Assembly: GCF_937129525.1 (NCBI RefSeq)
Contig: NZ_CAKZNK010000074.1
Coordinates: 1-64,000, forward strand
Direction of reading: 5' to 3'
DNA: 64,000 nt
Source: an uncultured Chloroflexus sp.
Lineage (GTDB): Bacteria > Chloroflexota > Chloroflexia > Chloroflexales > Chloroflexaceae
Positions 35,751 through 44,794 of this stretch are shown in pieces. The notes under the pieces are model-generated. The model ran no database searches. It saw only the letters and a program-made list of their open reading frames with translations, and was not told the origin of the DNA. The translations under genes and the position numbers were made by a program. How positions within the stretch are numbered: position 1 is the first letter of the stretch; the number at the start of each line of letters is the position of its first letter.

Positions 35751-36593
35751 TTATCCGGCGTCACCAGACTCGGCCAGCGCCGCCGCCAGCTCAGCCGGAT
35801 CCATCCGACTGCTGTGTTCCGGGCCGGGGAAGGCACCGCTGCGAACATCGTTAGCATACTGCGCCAGAGCTTCGCCAATGACTGTTGCCAGGTCAGCGTA
35901 ACGGCGGGCATGCCGCGGCAAGAAATCGCTGTACAGCCCGAGCATATCGTGCCAGACCTGTACCTGTCCACTGCAACCGGCGCCGGCGCCGATCCCAATT
36001 GTTGGGATGCGCAACCGTTCCGTAATCGCCTGAGCCAGTTCGGCAGGTACCAGTTCCAGCACAAGCGCAAATGCGCCGGCCTCTTGCACTGCCAGGGCAT
36101 CGGCGAGCAATTGGCGCGCCTCTTGCGCTCGTCGGCCTTGCACGCGCAACCCAATCTGATTGACTGCCTGTGGTGTAAAGCCGATATGCCCCATCACCGG
36201 AATGCCCAGACTGACCAGTCGGGCAATCGTCGGCGCCATCTGAACGCCACCCTCCAGTTTGACCGCCTGCGCGCCGGCTTCTTGCAACATCCGGCCTGCG
36301 CTGATCACAGCCTGATCGGGCGAAGCATAGGTTAAGAACGGTAAATCCCCAATAACCAATGCCTTACGCGCTCCACGCGCTACAGCCCGGGTATGATGCA
36401 GCATTTCATCAAGTGTTACCGGTACCGTTGACTCGTGGCCCAGTACGACCATCCCCAGCGAGTCGCCGACCAGGATCATCGGTATTCCCGCGCGATCGGC
36501 AATCTGAGCCGAAGTGTAGTCATAAGCGGTGACCATCGGGATCCGCTCACCGCGATCGCGCATTTGCTGAATATCGCGAATGGTTGTGCGCAT
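35751..36593 (-). CDS. panB: Ketopantoate hydroxymethyltransferase
   Basis: A 280-residue PanB, forming ketopantoate from 2-oxoisovalerate and methylene-tetrahydrofolate in the CoA pathway. The barrel motifs are present: [29 protein letters not shown] (metal-binding Asp), [18 protein letters not shown] and [15 protein letters not shown] lies upstream of the ATG at 36593. It heads a panB-panC operon. panE and panD are not in the window. Confidence 0.96.
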   Translation of the reverse strand: MRTTIRDIQQMRDRGERIPMVTAYDYTSAQIADRAGIPMILVGDSLGMVVLGHESTVPVTLDEMLHHTRAVARGARKALVIGDLPFLTYASPDQAVISAGRMLQEAGAQAVKLEGGVQMAPTIARLVSLGIPVMGHIGFTPQAVNQIGLRVQGRRAQEARQLLADALAVQEAGAFALVLELVPAELAQAITERLRIPTIGIGAGAGCSGQVQVWHDMLGLYSDFLPRHARRYADLATVIGEALAQYANDVRSGAFPGPEHSSRMDPAELAAALAESGDAG

Positions 36594-36955
36594 TATCGGC
36601 TCCTCTTAACTAGCGTGCATTGCCGCCTGTTCTGGCATATCCGATTGTAGCACGGAATGGTGATACGTTCGTGGTTGGAGGTGGATTGTTCCGTTCAATA
36701 TACACTGTACGATTCGTGGGTCAGGCGCGTGAATTGTGGTTTAGCGTTGTTTCTGCCAGCACATCTATCAATCACGCGACTGGTCTGAGACAGAATTTTA
36801 ATGCTTCTTTCATTGATTGTTATACGTCGTAGTAATAATTAAACCGATCAATGTAAGCTGTTGCGGAATTTATCTGATATTAGAGTAAATAAGCTTGACA
36901 AAACAAATATGTTTGAGTAAGATACCCGCGCGCTTGTATCCTCGGAGCATATGCT
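36594..36955. promoter_or_regulatory. A/T-rich divergent region with a strong promoter toward the alpha/beta hydrolase
   Basis: No gene is seen in this divergent region. A near-consensus promoter reads TTGACA (36895-36900), 17 bp, TAAGAT (36918-36923), starting near 36930 and giving a leader of about 26 nt before the ATG at 36956. The rest is A/T-rich with no other structure found; the panB promoter on the opposite strand is not obvious. Confidence 0.7.
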
Positions 36956-37891
36956 ATGTTGCGCAATTTCAGAATGGATATTCCCGCCGCGCTGGTTCCC
37001 TATGCGCGTCGGGTTGCTCTGCGCGATCTCGATATCTTCTACTACGATGCCGGGGCAACCACGGCGCCCACAGTATTGCTGCTCCACGGTCTTGGTGATG
37101 AAGCCGATACCTGGCGTGCAATCATACCGCCGCTGTCTCGTGGTTATCGCATTATTGCGCCTGATCTCCCCGGTTTTGGCCGCAGTTCTGGCCCCAACGG
37201 TGGCTACAGTCTCACCTTTTTTGCCCGCGCAATGGCCGAATTTATTGCCGCATTGGGCTTGCGGAAGATAACACTGGTCGGCCATTCACTTGGCGCGATG
37301 ATTGCGCAACGTCTCAGCATTGGTCTGCCTGAGCTGATCCAGCAACAAATTCTGATCGGAGGATGCCTGCCGATTAAATTCCATCGCCCAGTGACCGGGG
37401 TCTTCATATTGCTCATTCCCGGTCTTGGTGAATTGGTGTTGACCGGTTTGCGCCAATCGCGTGAATGGGCTTTTCTCAGCTTGAAGCCATTCTACGCGAA
37501 TCTGTTCGAATTACCAATCCGCGAGCAGCGGTTTCTACGGCGGCGCGTTTGGGCGCGACTTCATCATCCGATCCAGCGTCGCGCCACCCTGTCAGCGTTG
37601 CGCTGGCTGGCCATTGATGCGATCTTTCGCCATCCCCAGTACCTCGATCTGGTCAGAGAATGCGCCGTACCAACGGTGCTGGTCAGCGGCGGTCGTGATT
37701 TGATCGTTGACGGTGAGTTAATCGAAGCAACCGAGCTGGTGCTGGCCGATCGTGGTTACTACATTCACCTCGAACAGTGCGGTCATATGCCCCACCAGGA
37801 ACAACCCGATCTGATCTGCGAGTTGATCGCTGAACTGGTTCCGCTCGAGCCACTGCTTAGCGCCGACTGGCAGAGCGAACCGTCCGGGTAA
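36956..37891 (+). CDS. Alpha/beta hydrolase
   Basis: A 311-residue alpha/beta-hydrolase fold protein. It has the oxyanion strand LLLHGLGDEADTW, nucleophile Ser111 in GHSLGA, Asp in SGGRDLIVD and His in CGHMPHQE, so the triad is complete. No signal peptide is seen. The fold family covers esterases, haloperoxidases and C-C hydrolases; the substrate is unknown. A purine-rich GGAG stretch sits before the ATG, and the promoter at 36895-36923 serves it alone. Confidence 0.85.
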   Translation: MLRNFRMDIPAALVPYARRVALRDLDIFYYDAGATTAPTVLLLHGLGDEADTWRAIIPPLSRGYRIIAPDLPGFGRSSGPNGGYSLTFFARAMAEFIAALGLRKITLVGHSLGAMIAQRLSIGLPELIQQQILIGGCLPIKFHRPVTGVFILLIPGLGELVLTGLRQSREWAFLSLKPFYANLFELPIREQRFLRRRVWARLHHPIQRRATLSALRWLAIDAIFRHPQYLDLVRECAVPTVLVSGGRDLIVDGELIEATELVLADRGYYIHLEQCGHMPHQEQPDLICELIAELVPLEPLLSADWQSEPSG

Positions 37892-37898
37892 TACAATA

Positions 37899-37935
37899 TG
37901 GCAGCGAGACAAAACTCCCATCTGTCTCGCTGCCA
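37899..37935. terminator. Perfect 13-bp hairpin between convergent genes
   Basis: TGGCAGCGAGACA (37899-37911) and TGTCTCGCTGCCA (37923-37935) form a perfect stem with an 11-nt loop between the hydrolase and terC. On the minus strand it is followed by a T-rich TATTGTATT. Confidence 0.65.
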
Positions 37936-37982
37936 CAAACGCGCTATCCTGGTAGACTACCGCTTTCCTCCCCTGCTCATAG

Positions 37983-38981
37983 CTATGACGATGAAGGCGC
38001 GTGCTCGCCAGCCCCGACGACGCGCGCCCGCACTAGCGACGCCACGATTGCAATCGTAATAATCGTCGCCACCACGCCGAGCGAGACGCCGGTGGGGATC
38101 TTCCAGCTTACGCCGACCAGCGCTGCGCTCAGATCGGGCAAGAGCATTTTGACGCCGACAAAAGCCAGCACGACCGATAACCCCAGCTTGAGATAGTGGA
38201 AGAGATGAACAACTCCGGCCAGCACGAAGTAGAGCGCGCGCAGACCTAAAATGGCAAAGACGTTGGACGTGTAAACAATAAACGGATCTTGCGTCACCGC
38301 AAAAATGGCCGGAATCGAGTCAACCGCGAAAATCAGGTCGGTCGTTTCGACCATGACCAGCACCAGCAAGAGCGGGGTTGCCATCAAAACGCCGTTCTGG
38401 CGGGTGAGGAATTTCTGCCCATCGTAGCGGTCGCTAATCGGCATAAAGCGCCGGAATAGCCGCACCACCGGATTCTTCTCTGGCTCGACCTGCTCATCCT
38501 GCGCCATTGCCATCCGAATCCCGGTGAAGATCAGGAAAGCGCCGAAGATCCAGATAATCCAGTGGAATTGCTTGATCAGCGCCGCGCCGGCAGCAATCAT
38601 CGTGCCACGCATCATCAACGCGCCGAGAATGCCCCAGAAGAGAACGCGGTGCTGATATTTGGCCGGCACAGCAAAGTATGAAAAGATCAGCACAAACACG
38701 AAGATGTTGTCAACGCTCAACGCCTTTTCGATCAGATAACCGGTCAGGAAGGCCAACCCGGCATCGGCGGCGCTGAGGGTGCTGTCCGGCATAATCTGGT
38801 CCCAGAAGAAGTACAATCCGATGTTGAAAACGAGCGCGAGCGAAATCCAGACTACGCTCCAGATCGCAGCCTCACGCAGCGAGACCTCGTGCGCTTCGCG
38901 GTGGAATACCCCCAGATCAATCGCTAATAGGGCCAGTACGAAGAGGTTAAAAATCACCCAGACCCAGATGGTGCCAACCAT
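37983..38981 (-). CDS. TerC/Alx-family membrane protein, likely Mn2+ exporter
   Basis: A 332-residue integral membrane protein with about nine hydrophobic segments. The signature acidic motifs of TerC proteins are present: EKALSVDNIFVFVLIFSYF and VETTDLIFAVDSIPAIFA. Family members such as Alx and MeeF/MeeY are linked to manganese efflux. The start at 38981 has AGGAG about 9 nt upstream; an earlier in-frame ATG at 39008 has none. The leader contains a yybP-ykoY-type riboswitch, which supports the Mn2+ role. Confidence 0.93.
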   Translation of the reverse strand: MVGTIWVWVIFNLFVLALLAIDLGVFHREAHEVSLREAAIWSVVWISLALVFNIGLYFFWDQIMPDSTLSAADAGLAFLTGYLIEKALSVDNIFVFVLIFSYFAVPAKYQHRVLFWGILGALMMRGTMIAAGAALIKQFHWIIWIFGAFLIFTGIRMAMAQDEQVEPEKNPVVRLFRRFMPISDRYDGQKFLTRQNGVLMATPLLLVLVMVETTDLIFAVDSIPAIFAVTQDPFIVYTSNVFAILGLRALYFVLAGVVHLFHYLKLGLSVVLAFVGVKMLLPDLSAALVGVSWKIPTGVSLGVVATIITIAIVASLVRARVVGAGEHAPSSS

Positions 38982-39024
38982 TGTGCGCTTCTCCTGAACA
39001 TCTGACAATCCTAATCGATCACAA

Positions 39025-39069
39025 TAAAAAGGCGAGCCGAACGCAGCTCACCACTGCGTCGGTCTCGCC
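39025..39069 (-). terminator. Riboswitch expression-platform terminator before terC
   Basis: On the minus strand a long stem starts with GGCGAGACCGACGCAG (39054-39069) and closes with CTGCGTTCGGCTCGCC (39031-39046), followed by TTTTT (39026-39030). Its 5' arm includes the 3' strand of the aptamer P1, so terminator and aptamer are mutually exclusive. Confidence 0.85.
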
Positions 39070-39165
39070 AGTCTGGCTAACCAGCCTCGATGCAACCGGG
39101 AATAATCAATTCCGTCTTGACGATTGCATCAACCCGCGCCGGCGGGCGGCTACTCCCCAACGGTT
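39056..39165 (-). promoter_or_regulatory. yybP-ykoY-type manganese riboswitch aptamer
   Basis: Read on the minus strand, the leader has the hallmark GGGGAGTAG (39150-39158) and, about 85 nt later, GCGAGACC. A closing P1 helix of CGUUGG with CCGACG can form. These are the conserved ends of the yybP-ykoY class, which binds Mn2+. Binding would stabilise P1, break the overlapping terminator and turn terC on when manganese is high. A TATAGT (39169-39174, minus) just upstream could be the -10, but its -35 is unclear. Confidence 0.85.
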
Positions 39166-39334
39166 TGCACTATAGCGTATTTTTGCCGTTCTCGATAGGG
39201 AAAAATTTCCCGGTGCCGGTTCGGACGGGTGGCAATAACAATACCGGATATCCGCCCTCGCCAAAAGTATTCTTTAGCGATATACTAAACTATTATGGAG
39301 AAATGCTCTACCAGTAGTTTGTGGATACAACCCT

Positions 39335-40447
39335 ATGGATGTAATGACAATCGGCTTACTGATCGGTGGTTTGGCGTTGCTCACTGTCGGTGGTGAGCTG
39401 TTGGTGCGCGGATCGAGCCAGCTCGCGGCGCTGGCCGGTATTTCGCCGCTGGTTATCGGTTTGACGGTGGTTTCGTTTGGTACCAGCTCACCCGAGTTAG
39501 CGGTCAGCGTTCAATCGGGGCTGGCCGGCAAGAGCGATATTGCCGTCGGTAATGTCGTTGGCAGCAACATCTTCAACATTCTCTTCATCCTTGGCGCCTG
39601 CGCTGTGATCAGTCCGCTGGTCGTTGCCGTGCAGCTCATCCGCCGTGAAGTGCCGTTCATGATTGCGGTTTCGCTCCTGGTGGCCGCTTTTGCGCTCGAT
39701 AGCAGGATTGGCTGGCTCGATGGTTTGCTGCTGTTCGGTTTACTGGTCGGCTATACTGTCTGGTCGATCTATGCCAGCCGCAAGGAGGGCGCAGAGGCGC
39801 AGGCAGAGTATGCGCAGGAGTTTGGACCTGACCGATTGCCGACCGGAAGTAGAGCGAAGGTTTGGCTGATGAGTATCAGCTTTGTCGTGATCGGTCTGGG
39901 TTTGCTGGCCCTTGGTTCAAACTGGCTGGTTGAAAGCGCAACTACCCTGGCGCGAGCCTTTGGGGTGAGTGATGTCATTATCGGGTTGACCATTGTGGCG
40001 GCAGGCACTTCGTTGCCGGAAGTAGTAGCCTCGATTGTAGCAACTCTCAAAGGTGAGCGTGATATTGCTATCGGCAATGCCATCGGCAGCAACATCTTTA
40101 ACCTGTTGGGTATCGTTGGCATCGCTGCGCTGGTCACTCCCGGCGGCCTGACCGTTGCTTCTTCGGTCATCACCTTCGATCTTCCGGTCATGATCGCAGT
40201 CGCTTTTGCTGTGTTGCCGATTGCAGTCTCTCGTCTCAGTATCAATCGCTGGGAGGGGGCGCTCTTTCTTGGTTACTACGTTGCCTACACTGCGTACCTC
40301 GTTCTGGCGGCAGCTCAGCACGATGCGCTCCCGGCGTTTAGCGGCGTGATGGCGCTGTTTGTTCTGCCGATTACGGTCATCACGCTGTTGATTCTGGCGA
40401 TCAATGCGGTGCGGCGCCGTGACTGGGCAACGCCGCAGACGCAGTGA
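39335..40447 (+). CDS. Calcium/sodium antiporter, CaxA/YrbG family
   Basis: A 370-residue membrane exchanger made of two inverted repeats. Each alpha repeat is clear: GTSSPELAVS with GNVVGSNIFNILF in the first half and GTSLPEVVASI with GNAIGSNIFNLLG in the second; their acidic residues coordinate the cation. The family exchanges Ca2+ (sometimes Mn2+ or K+) for Na+. It is divergent from the manganese-controlled terC, so a share in divalent-cation balance is plausible. No clear ribosome site precedes the ATG at 39335. Confidence 0.92.
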   Translation: MDVMTIGLLIGGLALLTVGGELLVRGSSQLAALAGISPLVIGLTVVSFGTSSPELAVSVQSGLAGKSDIAVGNVVGSNIFNILFILGACAVISPLVVAVQLIRREVPFMIAVSLLVAAFALDSRIGWLDGLLLFGLLVGYTVWSIYASRKEGAEAQAEYAQEFGPDRLPTGSRAKVWLMSISFVVIGLGLLALGSNWLVESATTLARAFGVSDVIIGLTIVAAGTSLPEVVASIVATLKGERDIAIGNAIGSNIFNLLGIVGIAALVTPGGLTVASSVITFDLPVMIAVAFAVLPIAVSRLSINRWEGALFLGYYVAYTAYLVLAAAQHDALPAFSGVMALFVLPITVITLLILAINAVRRRDWATPQTQ

Positions 40448-40454
40448 CGGCACG

Positions 40455-40490
40455 CCAGGAGAGACACTCGTAGCAATGTGTCTCTCCTGG
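40455..40490. terminator. Perfect 13-bp hairpin between convergent genes
   Basis: CCAGGAGAGACAC (40455-40467) and GTGTCTCTCCTGG (40478-40490) form a perfect stem with a 10-nt loop between the antiporter and cupredoxin genes. No U-tract is present. Confidence 0.65.
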
Positions 40491-40502
40491 GTGCTACGTA
40501 TG

Positions 40503-40874
40503 TTATGGCAAAACGACCAGTACACCCTGTTGTTCTTCGTGACCCGGGATGCGACAGTAGAAGCGGTATTCACCAGGATCTGGCGCGCGGAAGGCCAGAA
40601 TCGCATCTACTCCCGGATCGGCAGAGACGGTGCGATCACCGGCAGGTAACTCGATGGTCAGGCTGTGGGCAACCTGACCGCGGTTGCGTAGCCGCAGGAA
40701 GATCTGCTCACCGGTGCGGGCTTCAACGCGGTCCGGATCGAAGCGCATCTCGGTGGCCGTAATTTCGATTGAACGTTCGCGCAATGGCTCACCGCAGGCA
40801 GTGAGTATTGCCAGCGCCACCAGTAATGCGCCGGCAGCAATGATAATCGAAGGTAAACGGGTGAAACTCTGCAT
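40503..40874 (-). CDS. Cupredoxin-domain lipoprotein
   Basis: A 123-residue lipoprotein. A signal helix ends in a lipobox (ILTACGEP), so it is anchored outside the cytoplasmic membrane. The remainder is a cupredoxin fold with ligand candidates His in VAHSLTIEL, Cys in RFYCRIPGH and the following His. The usual axial methionine (GHxxxGM) is replaced: the sequence reads GHEEQQGVLVV. It may carry an altered type 1 copper centre or have lost redox function. The start at 40874 is the ATG that opens the signal peptide; the frame extends upstream without a likely start. Confidence 0.8.
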   Translation of the reverse strand: MQSFTRLPSIIIAAGALLVALAILTACGEPLRERSIEITATEMRFDPDRVEARTGEQIFLRLRNRGQVAHSLTIELPAGDRTVSADPGVDAILAFRAPDPGEYRFYCRIPGHEEQQGVLVVLP

Positions 40875-41452
40875 GGTTTGATTGCTCACGATCTTCTCAA
40901 CGATGGCTTCACCATAACTGTACCAGAAATATGCATCGTGGTGGCACAGGTGCTGGCGCCAGTTTCGCTCTCGGGTTGCAAGGGGCAACTGCTGGCAATC
41001 CTTTGCATAATATTGCGCATATCGGGTTTCGCCTGCGATTGAAAAGATGATACCGTTGTTTCGCGCGTTGCCCGGTTGATTGAACATACGTGGGGTGTCG
41101 ATCGGTTTTAGCCGATTACGAAGCGCGCCGGCTGACCTCTCGTCTGAGCAGACGTGCGGCAGGTTGTTTTATGACAGATCGACTGTTTTCGGGTACAATA
41201 GTAGTTTTATGACAGATCGACTGTTTTCGGGTACAATAGTAGTTTTATGACAGATCGACTGTTTTCGGGTACAATAGCAGAAAGCCCAACTTTTAAGGTT
41301 ATCTCGCGATTGAACAAGCCACGCCGCAGTGCATAACAGAGGTTGCTTGGGCAAGGTATTGCTTTGCCGTTACGCAGGCAATACGCTGCGTGACGCAGGG
41401 CGCGAGAGTAGTTGATCCAGTATTGTCAACATTAAATTACGTTGAGGGAAGC
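40875..41452. other. Long upstream region of the mrp operon
   Basis: No gene is supported in this 578-bp stretch, although frames stay open in places. Its outstanding feature is the triple 38-bp repeat at 41167-41280, listed separately. About 170 bases of otherwise featureless leader follow before mrpA. Confidence 0.55.
41167..41280 (+). promoter_or_regulatory. Three tandem copies of a 38-bp promoter unit before mrpA
   Basis: A 38-bp unit is repeated at 41167-41204, 41205-41242 and 41243-41280; only one base differs, near the end of copy three. Each copy holds a complete sigma70-type promoter: ATGACA, exactly 17 bp, TACAAT (41171-41176/41194-41199; 41209-41214/41232-41237; 41247-41252/41270-41275). 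Each also carries the short inverted repeat ACAG-5-CTGT overlapping the -35, a possible operator. The last start site would be near 41282, about 170 nt upstream of mrpA. Confidence 0.8.
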
Positions 41453-43825
41453 ATGCTCTATCCGCTGGTGTTGATTGCGCTGGTTGCCGCGCCGGTAGCA
41501 TTGCTGGCGCGCTTTCCCGGACGCGAACGCATTGCGTGGGGGCTGGCCCTGATCCCGTTGTCCATCTTCGGCTTAACGCTCGCTCTGGCGGGTCCGGTCT
41601 GGGAGGGTGGTCAGGTCAGTGAACGAATTGCCTGGGTCTCGGCGCTCGGCCTTGATCTCAGTTTCACGCTCGATGGACTCAGCCTGTTGTTTGCGCTGAT
41701 TATTTCCGGCATCGGCACACTCATCGTTGGTTATGCCGGTCACTATCTCGGCGCCGACAGCGGTTTAGGTCGATTTCTCGCCTATCTGATGCTCTTTATG
41801 GGCGCGATGCTCGGCCTCGTGCTGGCCGGCAACGTGCTGACTATGTTCGTCTTCTGGGAATTGACCTCGGTTACCTCATATCTGTTGATTGGGTATAAGC
41901 ACGACTATGCTGATGCGCGGCGCGGCGCGCTCCATTCGTTGCTGGTAACCGGTGGTGGTGGTCTGGCGTTGCTGGTCGGTTTGTTGCTGCTCGGTCAGGC
42001 GGCTGGTAGTTACGAGCTGAGCGATATTCTGGCTGCCGGCGATCTGCTGCGTGCCCATGCGCTCTATCCGGCAGCAGTGATTCTAATCTTGCTTGGCTGT
42101 TTTACCAAGTCGGCCCAGATCCCCTTTCATTTCTGGCTGCCGGGCGCAATGCAGGCTCCCACGCCGGCCAGCGCCTTTCTCCATTCGGCCACCATGGTAA
42201 AGGCCGGCGTCTACCTGATGGCGCGGCTCAGCCCGGCGCTGGGCGGCACTGCGTTGTGGGATGTGACGCTGGCTGTGGTAGGTGGCGCGACCATGACCTT
42301 CGCGGCGATTGTGGCGATGCGCCAGTTTGATCTGAAGGCGATGCTGGCTTATACCACAATCAGTATGCTCGGCGCATTGACAATGCAGATCGGGTTGGGC
42401 GGTAAGTATGGCGCTGAAGGCGTGGCTACCAATATTCTGGCCCATGCCCTTTACAAGTCAGCCCTGTTTATGCTGGCCGGCGTGATCGATCACGAATGCG
42501 GCACGCGCGATCTGCGCCGTCTGGGAGGATTGCGCGCTTACATGCCGCAGACAATGGTCGTGACTGCGCTGGCTCTGCTCTCGTTTGGCGGCATTCCGGT
42601 GATGTTTGGTTTTGTCGCTAAAGAGCTGATGCTGGAAGCGGCACTGGAAACTGAACTGGGCGCAACAATGAGCCTGCTCGCCGTGGCGGCGATTGCGATC
42701 ACGGCGGTGGCCTATCTTGTGACCGGTTGGCGGCTGTTCAGTAGTACGTTCCTCGGTCAGCGCAGCCTGGCGGCAATGCAGCAGCATGTTACCGATCCGG
42801 CGCTGGGAATGTTAATCGGCCCCGGCGTTCCGGCTGTGTTGTCGCTGCTCATTCCACTCGCGTTCCTGGGTCCGATCAGTGGCTTGATTGAGCCGGCCAG
42901 CGTCGCCATCTATGGCAAGCCGATTGAGGTCAAACTGGCGTTGTGGCATGGTGTCAATCCAGCGCTGCTAGTCAGCTTGAGCGCCATCGTGATTGGCTTT
43001 GGCCTGGCTCGCTTTGGCGAACATCTGGCCAATCTCCGCGGCTGGCCAGCGTGGTCCCGCGGCGATATGATCTTTGATCGCCTGATTGAACGTACTCTGG
43101 CCGGCGCTACAGCCCTCACCCGCGCGATCCAGGAAGGTCGCTTGCGCCGCTATATCTTGATCACCGCAGTCACAATGCTGATCTTTGTCGGCGTGCCCTT
43201 CCTCAGTTTTGGCCTCGGTTCCATCCGTCTCGATCTCGATCCACAGTTGCAGTTCTACGAAATCCTGGCGGCAGCGCTTATTCCAATTGGCGTCATTGCC
43301 ACGATCAAGGCTCGCACCCGTTTGGGCGCCATCATCTCTGTTGGCATGGTGGGCGCAATGGTTGCGCTGCTCTTTGTCCTCTTTTCGGCGCCCGATCTGG
43401 CATTGACCCAGTTGCTGATCGAGGTACTCTCGACCGTTTTCCTGCTCCTGGTCTTCTCGGTGTTGCCGGTGCGATTTGAGAGCTTCTCGGAGGCATGGGT
43501 GCGACGGCGCGATGCTATCGTTGCGACGGTAATGGGCGTTTTGATGGGGAGTCTGGTGCTGGCTACAGCTACTAACGATGCGTTTGCGCCACTTGCGCCG
43601 TTCTTCCTTGAAAACAGCCTCGAACAGGGCAAAGGCACCAATGTCGTCAACGTCATCCTGGTTGACTTTCGCGGGTTTGATACGCTGGGTGAAATTACCG
43701 TCTTGTTTATTGCCCTGCTTGGTATCTATGGATTGCTCCGTTTGCGACAAGGAAAAGGCGATGCGACACCAGAACGAGTTACCGCTACCGAACCAGCAGC
43801 CGAACCAGTCGATACCAAGAGATAG
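41453..43825 (+). CDS. mrpA: MrpA, large subunit of the Na+/H+ antiporter
   Basis: A 790-residue membrane protein. The first 500 residues match the NuoL/MrpA core with the lysine helix ([33 protein letters not shown]). The C-terminal 200 residues are the MrpA-specific extension ([21 protein letters not shown] and [25 protein letters not shown], then [27 protein letters not shown]). The start at 41453 follows TTGAGGG; it matches the family better than the upstream in-frame GTG or ATG-like codons. The product works only as part of the seven-subunit Mrp complex, which expels Na+ in exchange for protons. Confidence 0.95.
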   Translation: MLYPLVLIALVAAPVALLARFPGRERIAWGLALIPLSIFGLTLALAGPVWEGGQVSERIAWVSALGLDLSFTLDGLSLLFALIISGIGTLIVGYAGHYLGADSGLGRFLAYLMLFMGAMLGLVLAGNVLTMFVFWELTSVTSYLLIGYKHDYADARRGALHSLLVTGGGGLALLVGLLLLGQAAGSYELSDILAAGDLLRAHALYPAAVILILLGCFTKSAQIPFHFWLPGAMQAPTPASAFLHSATMVKAGVYLMARLSPALGGTALWDVTLAVVGGATMTFAAIVAMRQFDLKAMLAYTTISMLGALTMQIGLGGKYGAEGVATNILAHALYKSALFMLAGVIDHECGTRDLRRLGGLRAYMPQTMVVTALALLSFGGIPVMFGFVAKELMLEAALETELGATMSLLAVAAIAITAVAYLVTGWRLFSSTFLGQRSLAAMQQHVTDPALGMLIGPGVPAVLSLLIPLAFLGPISGLIEPASVAIYGKPIEVKLALWHGVNPALLVSLSAIVIGFGLARFGEHLANLRGWPAWSRGDMIFDRLIERTLAGATALTRAIQEGRLRRYILITAVTMLIFVGVPFLSFGLGSIRLDLDPQLQFYEILAAALIPIGVIATIKARTRLGAIISVGMVGAMVALLFVLFSAPDLALTQLLIEVLSTVFLLLVFSVLPVRFESFSEAWVRRRDAIVATVMGVLMGSLVLATATNDAFAPLAPFFLENSLEQGKGTNVVNVILVDFRGFDTLGEITVLFIALLGIYGLLRLRQGKGDATPERVTATEPAAEPVDTKR

Positions 43826-44300
43826 TGCGCTGTACGACTCGCTTATTCTGCGCACGGTTAGCCGGCTGATGATGCCGCTATTGATGATGCTGTCAATCTT
43901 TATGCTGCTGCGCGGTCATAATCTGCCCGGTGGCGGATTCATTGGTGGCTTGCTGGCGGCTAGTGCCATCATTCTGCAAATCGTGGCGTTTGGCCCTAAG
44001 ACGGCGCAGCGGATTTTACCGGTAAACTATCTGTTGCTGGCTGCGTTCGGCATCTTTTTCGGCGCTATCTGGGGTCTACCGGCTTTGTTTGCTGGCTTGC
44101 CGTACATGCAGGCATTCTGGTTGCCTGAGCCGATCCCCGGTGTGGGTAAAATCGGTACGCCAGTGCTGTTTGATGTTGGCGTCTACTTTACCGTGATCGG
44201 TGTCACCACCAAGATCGCATTATTGCTGGTGGAAGAGCCAACAATTTTTCCCTTGCCGACAATGAAGTCTGCGCCGGTCGAGCACGAGGAGGGCGCATGA
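43761..44300 (+). CDS. mrpB: MrpB subunit of the Na+/H+ antiporter
   Basis: A 179-residue membrane protein with the MnhB core ([36 protein letters not shown]). It begins inside mrpA, overlapping by 65 bases, with AAGGA seven nt before the ATG at 43761. It ends with a 4-base overlap into mrpC. The N-terminal 25 residues are polar and proline/glutamine-rich. Confidence 0.93.
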   Translation: MRHQNELPLPNQQPNQSIPRDSALYDSLILRTVSRLMMPLLMMLSIFMLLRGHNLPGGGFIGGLLAASAIILQIVAFGPKTAQRILPVNYLLLAAFGIFFGAIWGLPALFAGLPYMQAFWLPEPIPGVGKIGTPVLFDVGVYFTVIGVTTKIALLLVEEPTIFPLPTMKSAPVEHEEGA

Positions 44301-44647
44301 TTATTCTACTGGCAATCGCTATCGGTTCACTCTTTGCTGGCGCAACCTATCTCGTTCTGCGCCGTTCCGTCGTGAAGTTGATTCTCGGTCTAATCATGTT
44401 GAGTCATGGCGTCAATTTGCTCATCTTCACGATGGGTGATGGTGTGCGTCGTGGCGCGCCGCCGCTGGTCGATGCGCAGGGGCAACCGCCGGCAGGCGCT
44501 GCCGATCCGCTGGTGCAGGCGTTGATTCTGACGGCAATCGTAATCAGTTTTGGCTTTACCGCCTTCGTTCTGGCGCTGGCTTATCGCTCGAATCAGGCCG
44601 TTGGCAGCGATGATCTTGATGATCTCTCGACGACTGACCGCCTGTAG
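44297..44647 (+). CDS. mrpC: MrpC subunit of the Na+/H+ antiporter
   Basis: A 116-residue three-helix protein homologous to Nuo[27 protein letters not shown] and [28 protein letters not shown] are the family signatures. It overlaps mrpB (ATGA) and is followed by a 147-bp gap before mrpD in which I see nothing. Confidence 0.94.
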   Translation: MIILLAIAIGSLFAGATYLVLRRSVVKLILGLIMLSHGVNLLIFTMGDGVRRGAPPLVDAQGQPPAGAADPLVQALILTAIVISFGFTAFVLALAYRSNQAVGSDDLDDLSTTDRL

Positions 44648-44794
44648 GTGACGCTGCTCCGTCGTCTTCTGGTCTAGATTTGGCTGAAGACCCGGTTGTT
44701 GGGCCGCCTGATCGGCGCGCCATTGTATCGACAACGCGACGTTCGCAGGGTCGTTTGCCGCTCTGCTCTGATAAATTGCTAAGGTATCAGAAAT

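Noticed and set aside
39023-39165. TerC leader as a T-box or other amino-acid riboswitch
   Set aside because: No T-box sequence is seen, while the two yybP-ykoY hallmarks are present and the downstream gene fits manganese.
41167-41280. CRISPR-like or minisatellite reading of the 38-bp repeats
   Set aside because: There are no spacers, and each unit contains a correctly spaced -35/-10 pair in the orientation of mrpA, so promoter repeats explain it better.
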